This document shows, piece after piece, positions 26,440-34,688 of a DNA stretch of 64,000 nucleotides (the first letter of the stretch is position 1; the number at the start of each line of letters is the position of its first letter). The notes under the pieces were generated by a model that was given only the letters and a program-made list of their open reading frames with translations, was not told the origin of the DNA and ran no database searches. The stretch comes from Mycolicibacterium austroafricanum (lineage in GTDB: Bacteria > Actinomycetota > Actinomycetes > Mycobacteriales > Mycobacteriaceae): contig NZ_HG964450.1 of NCBI RefSeq assembly GCF_000612725.1, positions 788,432-852,431 of the forward strand, read 5' to 3'. Position numbers and translations under genes: made by a program.

Positions 26440-26967
26440 TCAGATCTTGAGCACCCGGCCGGCGATCACCAGATGCACTTCGTCGCAGACCGCCGCGACC
26501 CGCTGATTGGCGGTACCGAGCAGATCACGGAACAGCACGCCGGACCGGTGCGAGGGCACCACCCCGAGCCCCACCTCGTTGGTCACGACGACGACCGCCT
26601 CGCGGCGTGCGGTCAGCGCGGCGCACAGCGCGGTGAGACGAGCGTCCACGGCGTCGTGCACCTCCCGGGAGCCCTTGTCCCACAGATTGTTCCGGTCCAG
26701 CACGGCCGTCAGCCAGGTGCCCAGACAGTCGACGAGGACCGCGCCGTCGGCGTCGCGGACCGCGGCGGCGACGTCGGCGGTCTCGACGGTCTGCCAGTGC
26801 GCGGGCCTGCGTGTGCGGTGGCCGGCGACACGCGCGTCCCAGTCCGGATCGCTGCCGTCGGCGGGACGCCCGGGCGCCAGATAGGTGACCTGTCGCGCGT
26901 CGCTCAGAAGTGCTTCTGCGTGGCGGGATTTCCCGGAGCGGACGCCACCGGTGACCAGGATCATCAT
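26440..26967 (-). CDS. cobU: adenosylcobinamide kinase/guanylyltransferase
   Basis: 175 residues. The P-loop is [14 protein letters not shown] at the N terminus, [12 protein letters not shown] is the Walker B-like block, and [23 protein letters not shown] is highly typical of CobU/CobP. It phosphorylates adenosylcobinamide and attaches GMP from GTP in nucleotide-loop assembly. The start overlaps the cobK stop (ATGATGA); ATG 26964 is equally possible. Convergent with the VOC gene. Last gene of the minus-strand operon. Confidence 0.93.
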   Translation of the reverse strand: MMILVTGGVRSGKSRHAEALLSDARQVTYLAPGRPADGSDPDWDARVAGHRTRRPAHWQTVETADVAAAVRDADGAVLVDCLGTWLTAVLDRNNLWDKGSREVHDAVDARLTALCAALTARREAVVVVTNEVGLGVVPSHRSGVLFRDLLGTANQRVAAVCDEVHLVIAGRVLKI

Positions 26968-27704
26968 CTCGACGCCCCGGGGAGGTTCCGGACCCAGGCC
27001 ACGGCCTCGGTGGCGTCGTGGACGGTGGGCACCCCTGCGGCACGGGCCGGGCGCCGCACGACGACGACGGGCACGTCGAGCTGCGCAGCGGCCTCCATCT
27101 TCGGCCAGGTGTGTTGTCCCCCTGAGTCTTTGGTGATGAGTACGTCGGCGCGGTGTTCGCGCATCAGGTGCAGTTCGCCGGGCAGTTCGTACGGGCCGCG
27201 GCTGGTCAGCAGTCGCCAGGTCGGAGGCAGGGCCACGTCGGGGGCCTGCACCACCCGGGCCAGCACGGCGCGGTCGCGCAGGTCGGGGATGAACCGTGCG
27301 ATCTCCTGGCGTCCGACGGTCAGGAACGGGCGGCGGCCAAGCTGCGCCGCGGCGGCGGCCGCCTCCTCGTGGGTGTCCACCCAGTGCCAGGAGTCCCGGC
27401 TGCGGTCCGCCCAGCCGGGACGCTCCAGGCGCAGCAGCGGTGTGTCCCCCGCCGCTGCGGCGGCGTTGGCCGAGATGTTCCTGGCGAACGGATGGGTGGC
27501 GTCGACGACGGCGTCGTAGCCCGACAGTGCGGCGCGCAGCCCATCTACGCCGCCGAAGCCGCCGATGCGGACCTCGCCGACCGGCAGGCGGGGGTCGTTG
27601 ACCCGCCCCGCCAGCGAGGTGGTGACCTCGACGCTCTCCGCGGTCAGCAGTTCGGCCAACGCCCGCGCCTCGGAGGTGCCGCCCAGCAGCATGATTCGCA
27701 TCAC
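26964..27704 (-). CDS. cobK: precorrin-6A reductase
   Basis: 246 residues. Signatures are [15 protein letters not shown] at the N terminus, [15 protein letters not shown] near the middle, and [18 protein letters not shown] toward the C terminus. It is the NADPH-dependent reductase from precorrin-6A to -6B in the aerobic pathway. Start is GTG 27704 or ATG 27701, both overlapping the cobQ stop. It takes the product of CobF, encoded two genes upstream. Confidence 0.93.
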   Translation of the reverse strand: MMRIMLLGGTSEARALAELLTAESVEVTTSLAGRVNDPRLPVGEVRIGGFGGVDGLRAALSGYDAVVDATHPFARNISANAAAAAGDTPLLRLERPGWADRSRDSWHWVDTHEEAAAAAAQLGRRPFLTVGRQEIARFIPDLRDRAVLARVVQAPDVALPPTWRLLTSRGPYELPGELHLMREHRADVLITKDSGGQHTWPKMEAAAQLDVPVVVVRRPARAAGVPTVHDATEAVAWVRNLPGASR

Positions 27705-29173
27705 GGCGATCCGGGCGGCAGGAACGGAAGGCCTTGCGGCGGAGCATGTTCGGCGAGGAGCAGCAGCGCGTCGACGTCGAGGTGTTCCTCGACGAGATCC
27801 CCGAGGAGGTCGATTCGGTCTTCGCGAGCCTTCGGGAACGAGGCGCCGGATGCCGGCACTCCGAGGGTTTCGGTCAGGAAGCGCGCGCGCAGCGCGTCAC
27901 CCTCGAACGCGCCGTGCCACATCGTGCCGAACACCGGGCCGCACCGGACGCCGCCGGGGAACTCGTCGCCGCCGGGGCCCGGGGTGATCCGTCCGTGGTG
28001 GATCTCGTAACCCGACGCGGAGGTGCCCTCCCACTGCCCCTCGGGAAGCCGAAGTGCCTTGTCGGCAACGAAATCCGTCTCGACGTCCAGCAGTCCCAGC
28101 CCGTCGGCCTCGGCGGCGCCGCCCTCGACGCCGTGCGGGTCGCGGATCACACGGCCCAGCATCTGGAAGCCGCCGCAGATGCCGAGCACCGGTCTGCCCG
28201 CCGCGGCGTGGGCCAGCACCGCCCGGTCCAGCCCGCGTGACCGCAGCCAGGCCAGATCGGCGATGGTGGAGCGCGTCCCCGGCAGCACCACCAGGTCGGC
28301 GTCGGCCAGAGCGCTTGGGTGCGAGGCGAATACGACGTCGAGGTCGGGTTCCAGACCGAACGCGTCGACGTCGGTGAAGTTGCTGATCCGCGGCAGCCGC
28401 ACTACCGCGACCCGGCGCGCGCCCGGCCGGGCGGACCTGCGGCCCTGCAGTTCCAGGGCGTCCTCGGAGTCGAGCCAGAGGTCGGGGTGCCATGGCAGGG
28501 TGCCGTAGACCCGCCGGCCCGTGAGGCGCTCAAGGTCACGTAGCCCGGGCGCCAACAGGGCCGGGTCGCCGCGGAACTTGTTCACCACGAAGCCCGCGAT
28601 CAACGCCTGGTCTTCGGGTGAGAGCAGTGCGACCGTGCCGAAGAACGCCGCGAACACTCCGCCGCGGTCGATGTCACCGACCACCACGGTCGGCAGTCCC
28701 GCGTGGCGGGCCAGCCCGAGGTTGACGTAATCGCCTGCACGCAAGTTGATCTCGGTGGGGCTACCGGCCCCCTCGGCGACGATGACGTCGTAGCGGCCGG
28801 CCAGGTCGTCGTAGGCGGCGTGCGCCGCGGCGGCCAGCGCGCGCCGGCCCTCCAGCCAATCCGACGAGGACACGTGCCCCCACGGCCGGCCCATCAGCAC
28901 CACGTGGCTGCGGCGGTCGCTGCCCGGTTTGAGCAGCACCGGGTTCATCGCGGCTTCCGGGGTGGCACGCGCGGCCAGCGCCTGCACCCACTGCGCCCGC
29001 CCGATCTCGACTCCGCCGTCGTCCCCCGCGCAGACCATCGAGTTGTTGGACATGTTCTGCGCCTTGTACGGGGCCACCTTCAGCCCGCGGCGCGCCAGGG
29101 CCCGGCACAGCCCCGTGGTCACCGCGGTCTTGCCGGCGTCGCTGGTGGTACCTGCGATCAGCAGGCCCGTCAT
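27701..29173 (-). CDS. cobQ: cobyric acid synthase
   Basis: 490 residues from ATG 29173, which overlaps the cobF stop (ATGA); the longer open frame is a shadow. The N-terminal ATP-binding synthetase half is [23 protein letters not shown] and [12 protein letters not shown]. The C-terminal class I glutamine amidotransferase half contains [11 protein letters not shown] (Cys near 332) and a late GYEIHHG. It amidates side chains b, d, e and g of adenosylcobyrinate a,c-diamide. Confidence 0.94.
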   Translation of the reverse strand: MTGLLIAGTTSDAGKTAVTTGLCRALARRGLKVAPYKAQNMSNNSMVCAGDDGGVEIGRAQWVQALAARATPEAAMNPVLLKPGSDRRSHVVLMGRPWGHVSSSDWLEGRRALAAAAHAAYDDLAGRYDVIVAEGAGSPTEINLRAGDYVNLGLARHAGLPTVVVGDIDRGGVFAAFFGTVALLSPEDQALIAGFVVNKFRGDPALLAPGLRDLERLTGRRVYGTLPWHPDLWLDSEDALELQGRRSARPGARRVAVVRLPRISNFTDVDAFGLEPDLDVVFASHPSALADADLVVLPGTRSTIADLAWLRSRGLDRAVLAHAAAGRPVLGICGGFQMLGRVIRDPHGVEGGAAEADGLGLLDVETDFVADKALRLPEGQWEGTSASGYEIHHGRITPGPGGDEFPGGVRCGPVFGTMWHGAFEGDALRARFLTETLGVPASGASFPKAREDRIDLLGDLVEEHLDVDALLLLAEHAPPQGLPFLPPGSP

Positions 29174-29934
29174 CGGTCTCTCCGGATCAGAAAGACATCC
29201 ATCACCCAGCCGTCGTACGCGTCGGCCGCGGCACGGGCGTCGGCGACGGCGGGAAGCACGTCGCGCAGCCGCCCGGTGACCAGTCGCTCTCCCGGGGCGC
29301 CGAGGTTGGCGCCCCACCAGATCGTCCAGTCGTCGAGGCCGGTGAAATCCAGCCGCTCGGGCGGCGGGTTGAGCATCGCGACGATGTTGTCCATGCCCGC
29401 CGCGACCGCTTCCTGCAGCCGCCGGCCGGTGGTGACGTGCACGGGTTTGCCGACCTCATGCAGCACGATGCGGTGCCGCGCGGCCAGCAGCTGCGGCGCA
29501 CTGATCCCGGGCAGTACGTCGAAGTCCAGCGCGACGTGAGGTTCCAGGAGGGCACGCACCTTCTCCACGACCCGGATCGTCGAGTCGTACAGCGAGGGGT
29601 CCCCCCACACCAGGAACGCGGCAGTGCCCCCGCGCTCCTTCAGGACGCCGGCGTACTGGGCCGCGCGGGCGTCATGCCAGTCGGAGACGGCGGACTCATA
29701 GCCGCCGGCGCTCAGTCGCTCGGAGCGGTCACGGGGCGGGTCGGGCAGTGCGACGAGCTCGGCGCCGCCGTGGGCGCGCACGATCGCGCGACGCAGCGCG
29801 AGCAGCCGGTCGTCGTCGGCCTTCTCGGCGGCCAGCACGTAGTCGACCGTGCGCAGGGCGCCGGCGACCTCCGGCGTGACGTGCTGCGGGCCCATGCCGA
29901 CGCCGAGAATCCGGACCTTGACCGCGGCGACCAT
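29170..29934 (-). CDS. cobF: precorrin-6A synthase (deacetylating)
   Basis: 254 residues. It has GVGMGPQHVTPEVAGALRTV, FLVWGDPSLYDSTIRVVE, VLPGISAPQLLAARHRI, PVHVTTGRRL, WTIWWGANLG and GWVMDVFLIRR, a block-by-block match to CobF as I recall it. It methylates C1 of precorrin-5 with loss of acetate. The gene is intact and first in the operon cobF-cobQ-cobK-cobU. It is absent from most of the M. tuberculosis complex, so its presence supports an environmental mycobacterium with a full aerobic pathway. Confidence 0.92.
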   Translation of the reverse strand: MVAAVKVRILGVGMGPQHVTPEVAGALRTVDYVLAAEKADDDRLLALRRAIVRAHGGAELVALPDPPRDRSERLSAGGYESAVSDWHDARAAQYAGVLKERGGTAAFLVWGDPSLYDSTIRVVEKVRALLEPHVALDFDVLPGISAPQLLAARHRIVLHEVGKPVHVTTGRRLQEAVAAGMDNIVAMLNPPPERLDFTGLDDWTIWWGANLGAPGERLVTGRLRDVLPAVADARAAADAYDGWVMDVFLIRRDR

Positions 29935-29958
29935 GTCAGCGATTGTCCCTGTCCGCGC

Positions 29959-30846
29959 TCACCGGTCGCGAAGCAGCCCCGACGCGGCCGAGTCGACCGC
30001 TGCGGTGACCTGCCTGACGGTGTCGCTGTCGAGCTTCCAGCACTGCCAGTACAGGGGCACGTCGAGATGCTGGTCGGTGATCGGCACGAACGACGCGTCC
30101 AGCAGCTGGATGGGGTACATGCCCCACCCCAGCCCGGCGTGCACGGCCGCGCCGAACCCGGCCGCCGTCGGGACGTAATGGACCGGACGTGCCACCGACC
30201 TGCGAAACACCTTGCGCACCAGTTGATCCTGCAGCGCATCGGCGCGATTCCAAGCCAGCGACGGTACCCGTTCCGCCGCCTCGCGGGTGAATCCGTCGGG
30301 GAGGTGACGCTGCACGTAGGCCTCGGTGGCCACCGGCACATACCGCATGACTCCGAGCGGTTGCACCCGGCAACCGGCCACCGGTGCGCGTTCGGTGGTG
30401 ACGGCCCCCATCACCACGCCCTCACGCAGCAGCTGCGCCGAATGGTCCTGGTCTTCGATCCGGATGTCGAACAGCACGTGAGGCAACCGGGCGAACACCT
30501 CGGTGAACCACGTCGCCATCGAATCGGCGTTGACGGCCATCGCGATTCGGGGCAGTTCGGCGCTGCCGCCGCGCATCTCGGCGAGCGCCTCGGCCTGCAG
30601 CAGGGCCGTCTGCGCCGCCAACCGCAGCAGCGGTACACCCGCCGGTGTTGCCACACAGGGTTTTTCCCGCAGCACCAGCACCTGGCCGACGCGTTGTTCA
30701 AGGGCCTTGATGCGTTGACTGATCGCCGACGGTGTGACGTGCAGGCGCTCGGCCGCGGCGTCGAAACTGCCGAATTCGACGACTGCCGACAGCGCCGCCA
30801 GTTGCCCGGTGTCGAGCTGGTCCACCACATCAGCGATCCTAATCAA
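29959..30846 (-). CDS. LysR-family regulator, ArgP/LysG type
   Basis: 295 residues. The winged-helix DNA-binding domain is QLAALSAVVEFGSFDAAAERLHVTPSAISQRIKALEQRVG (about 14-54, each block under 20 residues), then an effector domain. The ISQRIKALEQ form is characteristic of the ArgP/IciA/LysG subgroup that responds to lysine or arginine. In relatives the divergent target is a LysE-type exporter; here the divergent gene is a GGDEF protein. A later start within residues 1-10 is possible. Confidence 0.85.
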   Translation of the reverse strand: MIRIADVVDQLDTGQLAALSAVVEFGSFDAAAERLHVTPSAISQRIKALEQRVGQVLVLREKPCVATPAGVPLLRLAAQTALLQAEALAEMRGGSAELPRIAMAVNADSMATWFTEVFARLPHVLFDIRIEDQDHSAQLLREGVVMGAVTTERAPVAGCRVQPLGVMRYVPVATEAYVQRHLPDGFTREAAERVPSLAWNRADALQDQLVRKVFRRSVARPVHYVPTAAGFGAAVHAGLGWGMYPIQLLDASFVPITDQHLDVPLYWQCWKLDSDTVRQVTAAVDSAASGLLRDR

Positions 30847-30857
30847 TGCGCTGGTTT

Positions 30858-30874
30858 CATCAGCGATACTGATG
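30858..30874. promoter_or_regulatory. LysR-type operator in divergent promoter
   Basis: CATCAG (30858-30863), five bases, CTGATG (30869-30874), flanked by GTTT and AAAC. It sits midway between the LysR and GGDEF starts (73-base gap), the normal position for LysR autoregulation. Confidence 0.55.
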
Positions 30875-30919
30875 CGAAACGGTGCACCGGGTCGCGTCGT
30901 CGTCGCCTAGGCTGCTCTC

Positions 30920-31891
30920 GTGGTGCTGACCGCCCGCTCCGACGCCGATCCCCCGGGTCGGCATCTGGACGAGCGCCTGCGGCGGAAGATGCTCCTCATC
31001 AACCTCGGCCTGCTGTCGGCCGTGTACGCGTTGGCAGTTGTCCAGGCACTGGTCCTCGACAGCCCCCGCTCGGATGCCCGCGGCGAGATCGTCGCCGTGG
31101 CGCTGACCGTTGCGGGCCTTCTGGTGTCGCTGCGCGCGCCGCTGGCCGGGTGGCGGTACGTGGTGGCGCTCTTCTGCATCAGCGCGGCCCCTATCCTGAG
31201 CGTCCTGTTCCACGAACTGATTGCCGCCCAGATCTGGTCGGTGGTGCCGCTGATGTTCGTGGCCATCTTCATCCGCACCTGGCACAGCGCGACGACGGCG
31301 CGGGTGGTGGTGGCGGGTATCGCCGCCGCGGCGGTGATCGCACTGCTGGTGGCGCCCGCTCCCATCCCGGTGGTGTGGCTGGCCTTCTACGCGGTGAGCG
31401 TGCTGGGAGCGGCCGAGGTGTTCGGGCTGGGCAACGCCGCACTGCTCGACGCGGCGTTCCGCGATCCGCTCACATTGGTGTGGAACCGCGCCGGGGTCAG
31501 CCGTCGAGTCGGCCGACTGGTCAGACAGGCACGCCGCCGCAGCCAGGAGATCGCCGTGCTGGTGTTCGACGTCGATGACTTCAAACGCGTCAACGACCAG
31601 CGTGGGCACGCCGCCGGTGATCGCCTGCTGACCGACCTCGCCGGCCGCTGGGTCGCGGAGATCCCGCGATCCAGCGTCATGGGCAGGATCGGTGGCGACG
31701 AGTTCGTGCTGATCGTGGGCGGATTCGACGAGACGCAGGCCCGGGCGCTTGCCGACCAGCTGACGAGCGGACTGCCCGTGCCCGTCACCTACGGTGTCGC
31801 GGCGGGACCACCCGGGCACCGTGCGCTCGACACCCTGTTCGCGGCCGCCGACCGCGATCTCTATGAACGCAAACGGCTACGCAAAGCGTAG
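30920..31891 (+). CDS. membrane GGDEF diguanylate cyclase
   Basis: 323 residues from GTG 30920. Five or six hydrophobic segments occupy about 25-175 (a MASE-like membrane sensor), followed by a GGDEF domain: RDPLTLVWNRAG starts it, FDVDDFKRVND supplies the metal Asp, and the intact active site GGDEF is at 258-262. It should make c-di-GMP from GTP at the membrane. I see no RxxD inhibitory site just before GGDEF, so product inhibition may be weak. It shares its promoter with the ArgP/LysG-like regulator. Confidence 0.88.
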   Translation: MVLTARSDADPPGRHLDERLRRKMLLINLGLLSAVYALAVVQALVLDSPRSDARGEIVAVALTVAGLLVSLRAPLAGWRYVVALFCISAAPILSVLFHELIAAQIWSVVPLMFVAIFIRTWHSATTARVVVAGIAAAAVIALLVAPAPIPVVWLAFYAVSVLGAAEVFGLGNAALLDAAFRDPLTLVWNRAGVSRRVGRLVRQARRRSQEIAVLVFDVDDFKRVNDQRGHAAGDRLLTDLAGRWVAEIPRSSVMGRIGGDEFVLIVGGFDETQARALADQLTSGLPVPVTYGVAAGPPGHRALDTLFAAADRDLYERKRLRKA

Positions 31892-31898
31892 GTGGACA

Positions 31899-31919
31899 TA
31901 CATATCGGGCGACTATGTA
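31899..31919. promoter_or_regulatory. candidate TetR operator before P450
   Basis: TACATA (31899-31904), nine bases, TATGTA (31914-31919), in the 130-base AT-richer leader of the P450-TetR operon. A further half-like CATACA lies at about 31972. Likely the autoregulatory site of the TetR at 33244-33879. Confidence 0.45.
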
Positions 31920-32021
31920 AGGGATTCAGCGCGGGATCATGCATTCGCCTGCCTGTTTCCGCCTGATGGTCATACATTGTTGTTGATTCGTAAATCCAGT
32001 CGGCCCGGAAGCGAGGCGACG

Positions 32022-33251
32022 ATGGTCGTCAGCCCCACGGTGGCAAACGTGTTCGACGCAGGCCTGCCCACATTGACCTACGACGTGTTCTCGACCCCCG
32101 CCGAGGTGTGGCCGGACCTGCATGACGCCCAGCGGACAGCCCCGATCGCCATCGGCCCGATGGGCCCCGAGGTGCTGTCCTACGAGATGGCCCGCGCTGT
32201 ACTGCGCGACACTCGCTTCACGATTCCGCCGGGCATCAACCTCGCGGCCCAGGGCATCACATCCGGCCCCCTGTTCGACAAGGTGATGTCCACCCTGCTG
32301 TGCTTGGAAGGCAGCGAGCACCAGCGACTGCGGAAGCTGGTGTCCAAGGCGTTCACCCCCCGTGCCACCGAGCGTCTGCACGACACCATCGTCGCGGTGG
32401 TCGACGAACTGGTCGACAACATCGCCGGCGCCCGCCGCTGCGACGTCGTCGCCGACATCGCCCGCCCGTATCCGATCCCGATCATCTGTGCGCTTCTCGG
32501 CGCGCCGCGCGAGGACTGGCGGTTGTTCTCGGACTGGACCGAAGACGTCTTCCGGGCCTTCAGCTTCAGCACCGACGTCGCCACGGTCCAGGACGATGTC
32601 ATGCGGGCGTGGAACGAGTTGGACGACTACGTCGACCGGATGGTCGCCCACCGCCGCAGGCACCTCACCGACGATCTGCTCTCCGACCTGATCCGGGCCG
32701 AGGATGACGGCGACCGGCTGAGCACGTCGGAGCTGCAGATGCTGGCCGCCAGCCTTCTGATGGCGGGCACCGACACCACCCGAAACCAACTGGCGGCGTC
32801 CGTGCAGGCGCTCAGCGAGCGACCCGACCAGTGGGCGCTGCTGGCAGACCGTCCCGAGCTCGCGATGCGCGCGGTTGAGGAGACGATGCGGCACTCCCCT
32901 GTGGTGTGCGGCGCACCGCGGATCGTGCTCTACGACGTCGAGTTCGACGGATACCTCTTTCCGGCAGGCACTTTCGTGTTCGTGAACACTTTCGCAGCCA
33001 ACCGGGACCCGGCCGTGTATGCCGAGGCCGACCGGTTGGACCTCACGCGCGATCAGGCACCGGCCATCCTGACGTTCGGCGGCGGCGTGCACTACTGCCT
33101 GGGCGCCAACCTGGCCCGACGGGAGCTGGCCGAGGCGCTCCGCATCCTCGCGGGCCGCCTGTCGAATCCACGCCGAAGCGGCTCTGCCCCATGGAAACCG
33201 ATGCTCGGCATGACGGGGCCAACCGTCCTCGAGCTCGAGTTCGATGCGTAG
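32022..33251 (+). CDS. cytochrome P450 monooxygenase
   Basis: 409 residues from ATG 32022 (GCGAGGCGACG upstream); the open frame reaches back to 31794 but without homology. I-helix AGTDTT at 248-253, ExxR within VEETMRH, haem loop FGGGVHYCLGANLA with Cys359. No ferredoxin or reductase is adjacent, so it must borrow electron partners, possibly the operon at 5-7 kb. It overlaps the following TetR by eight bases. Substrate unknown. Confidence 0.92.
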   Translation: MVVSPTVANVFDAGLPTLTYDVFSTPAEVWPDLHDAQRTAPIAIGPMGPEVLSYEMARAVLRDTRFTIPPGINLAAQGITSGPLFDKVMSTLLCLEGSEHQRLRKLVSKAFTPRATERLHDTIVAVVDELVDNIAGARRCDVVADIARPYPIPIICALLGAPREDWRLFSDWTEDVFRAFSFSTDVATVQDDVMRAWNELDDYVDRMVAHRRRHLTDDLLSDLIRAEDDGDRLSTSELQMLAASLLMAGTDTTRNQLAASVQALSERPDQWALLADRPELAMRAVEETMRHSPVVCGAPRIVLYDVEFDGYLFPAGTFVFVNTFAANRDPAVYAEADRLDLTRDQAPAILTFGGGVHYCLGANLARRELAEALRILAGRLSNPRRSGSAPWKPMLGMTGPTVLELEFDA

Positions 33252-33879
33252 CCGCGGATGGTCCGGCCGGTGGCCGGCCTCCGACGAGGAGGCGATCAAC
33301 CGGATCCTCGACGCCGCCGACGACATCGTCGCCGAGCACGGAGCGGCGATGCGCCTCACCGATGTGGCCCGCGCGTTGGGGGTGACCCGCCAGACGGTGT
33401 ACCGCTACTTCCCCGGGCCGGAGGCCATCGTGGTTGCCTGTGCGATGCGAGCGGCCGACGGCTTCATCGACCAACTCGCCGCGCACGTGCGCGGTCTGAC
33501 CGATCCGGTGGCGGCCATGGTCGAGAGCGTGTCCTACTCGGTGGAGCGGCTGGCCGGTGATCACCAGTTCGAGAACCTGCTCACCTCACGGCGCCGGGGC
33601 AACGTGACGACATCGCTGACGTCAGAGACCGCGATGACGTTCGCAAGGTCGATCCTGCAGCGATTCGACATCGATTGGAAGCAGCACGGTTTCGACGAGA
33701 CGGCGCTCGACGAGCTCGCGGAGCTGAGCCTGCGCACCATGCACTCGCTTCTCGTCGACCCCGGGGAGCCACCACGCGATGGCGTCGCATTGCGTCGCTT
33801 CGTCGCTCGCTGGCTGGGACCGGCGATCCTGTACCCGCGCCTGGCGCGGGCAGTGGACGTCATCTCGCCGAGGCGTTGA
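33244..33879 (+). CDS. TetR-family regulator
   Basis: 211 residues, starting inside the P450 stop region. DNA-binding part: INRILDAADDIVAEHGAAM and LTDVARALGVTRQTVYRYFPGPEAIV (about 20-66). Co-transcribed with the P450, which it probably controls. Its last 20 bases overlap the end of the convergent cutinase gene. Confidence 0.88.
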   Translation: MRSRGWSGRWPASDEEAINRILDAADDIVAEHGAAMRLTDVARALGVTRQTVYRYFPGPEAIVVACAMRAADGFIDQLAAHVRGLTDPVAAMVESVSYSVERLAGDHQFENLLTSRRRGNVTTSLTSETAMTFARSILQRFDIDWKQHGFDETALDELAELSLRTMHSLLVDPGEPPRDGVALRRFVARWLGPAILYPRLARAVDVISPRR

Positions 33880-34594
33880 TCACCACGTCGGAGGGGCTGT
33901 GCCCGGCCACCCTGCCCGCGACGAAGTCGGCCGCCTGCTGCGCGAGCCCGGCCTGCACGTACTGGCTGTGGGCGGGCCGGTCATCGCCGCTGGAGCACAC
34001 CGGGTCCGCGCCGTTGCAGAGGTCGATCGCCTTCGCGCCGTACAGCGGGCTCACCGCGGTCAGCGGACGTCCGATCTTGGTCGACGGGTTCCCGAACACC
34101 GCCACGGCCGCCACATGGTCGGCGACCGCGGGCGGCAGCGGCCGGCCGAATCCGAAGGTGGCGTTGGGATCTGCGGTGATGAGATCGACCGCAGCGGCGC
34201 CCTGCGAGTAGCCGCCGATCACGATGCTGGTGGCGGGGCACGTGGCGACGGTCGCCTGGATCCGTGCGCTGGCATCGTCCGCGCCCACCGGAGCGGACTG
34301 CAGGAAGTCGTAGGACGCAGGGTAATTCACCGCGTACGCGGACACGGTGCGGCCGCCCAGCTCGTTCTGCAGGTCGTCGACGAAGGCCTGTCCCACCCGG
34401 CCGAGGCCGGCGGGTTCCGCCGTACCGCGGGCGAACACCACCTGCACGTCCGGACACGATTCCGCGGCTTGAGCGCTGGCCGCGCCGGGGCCGATGAGCC
34501 CGGCGGCGAGCACACCACCGACCCCGGCCATCACGAGAGCGCGGCGGACGGACGTATCGGAGGCGGCAGGGGCGGTGGAACGGCGCTCGGACAT
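33860..34594 (-). CDS. secreted cutinase-family serine hydrolase
   Basis: 244 residues. A signal peptide spans about 1-44, with an Arg-rich start and ALVMAGVGGVLAAGLIGPG before ASAQAA. Catalytic triad Ser130 (GGYSQG), Asp197 (NGADPVC) and His209; disulphide candidates C47-C119 and C193-C200, as in Culp proteins. It hydrolyses ester bonds of lipids or short esters outside the cell. Convergent with the TetR and divergent from nothing; the acidic-repeat hydrolase lies upstream on the same strand with a 94-base gap. Confidence 0.9.
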   Translation of the reverse strand: MSERRSTAPAASDTSVRRALVMAGVGGVLAAGLIGPGAASAQAAESCPDVQVVFARGTAEPAGLGRVGQAFVDDLQNELGGRTVSAYAVNYPASYDFLQSAPVGADDASARIQATVATCPATSIVIGGYSQGAAAVDLITADPNATFGFGRPLPPAVADHVAAVAVFGNPSTKIGRPLTAVSPLYGAKAIDLCNGADPVCSSGDDRPAHSQYVQAGLAQQAADFVAGRVAGHSPSDVVINASAR

Positions 34595-34688
34595 GACGGG
34601 TCTCCTCGGTCGTGGCCGCCCCGTGCGGCGACACAGAGTGAAATGTCCGGACTACTCCAGAAATTCCACCCGACAGCAGAGACTTCAG

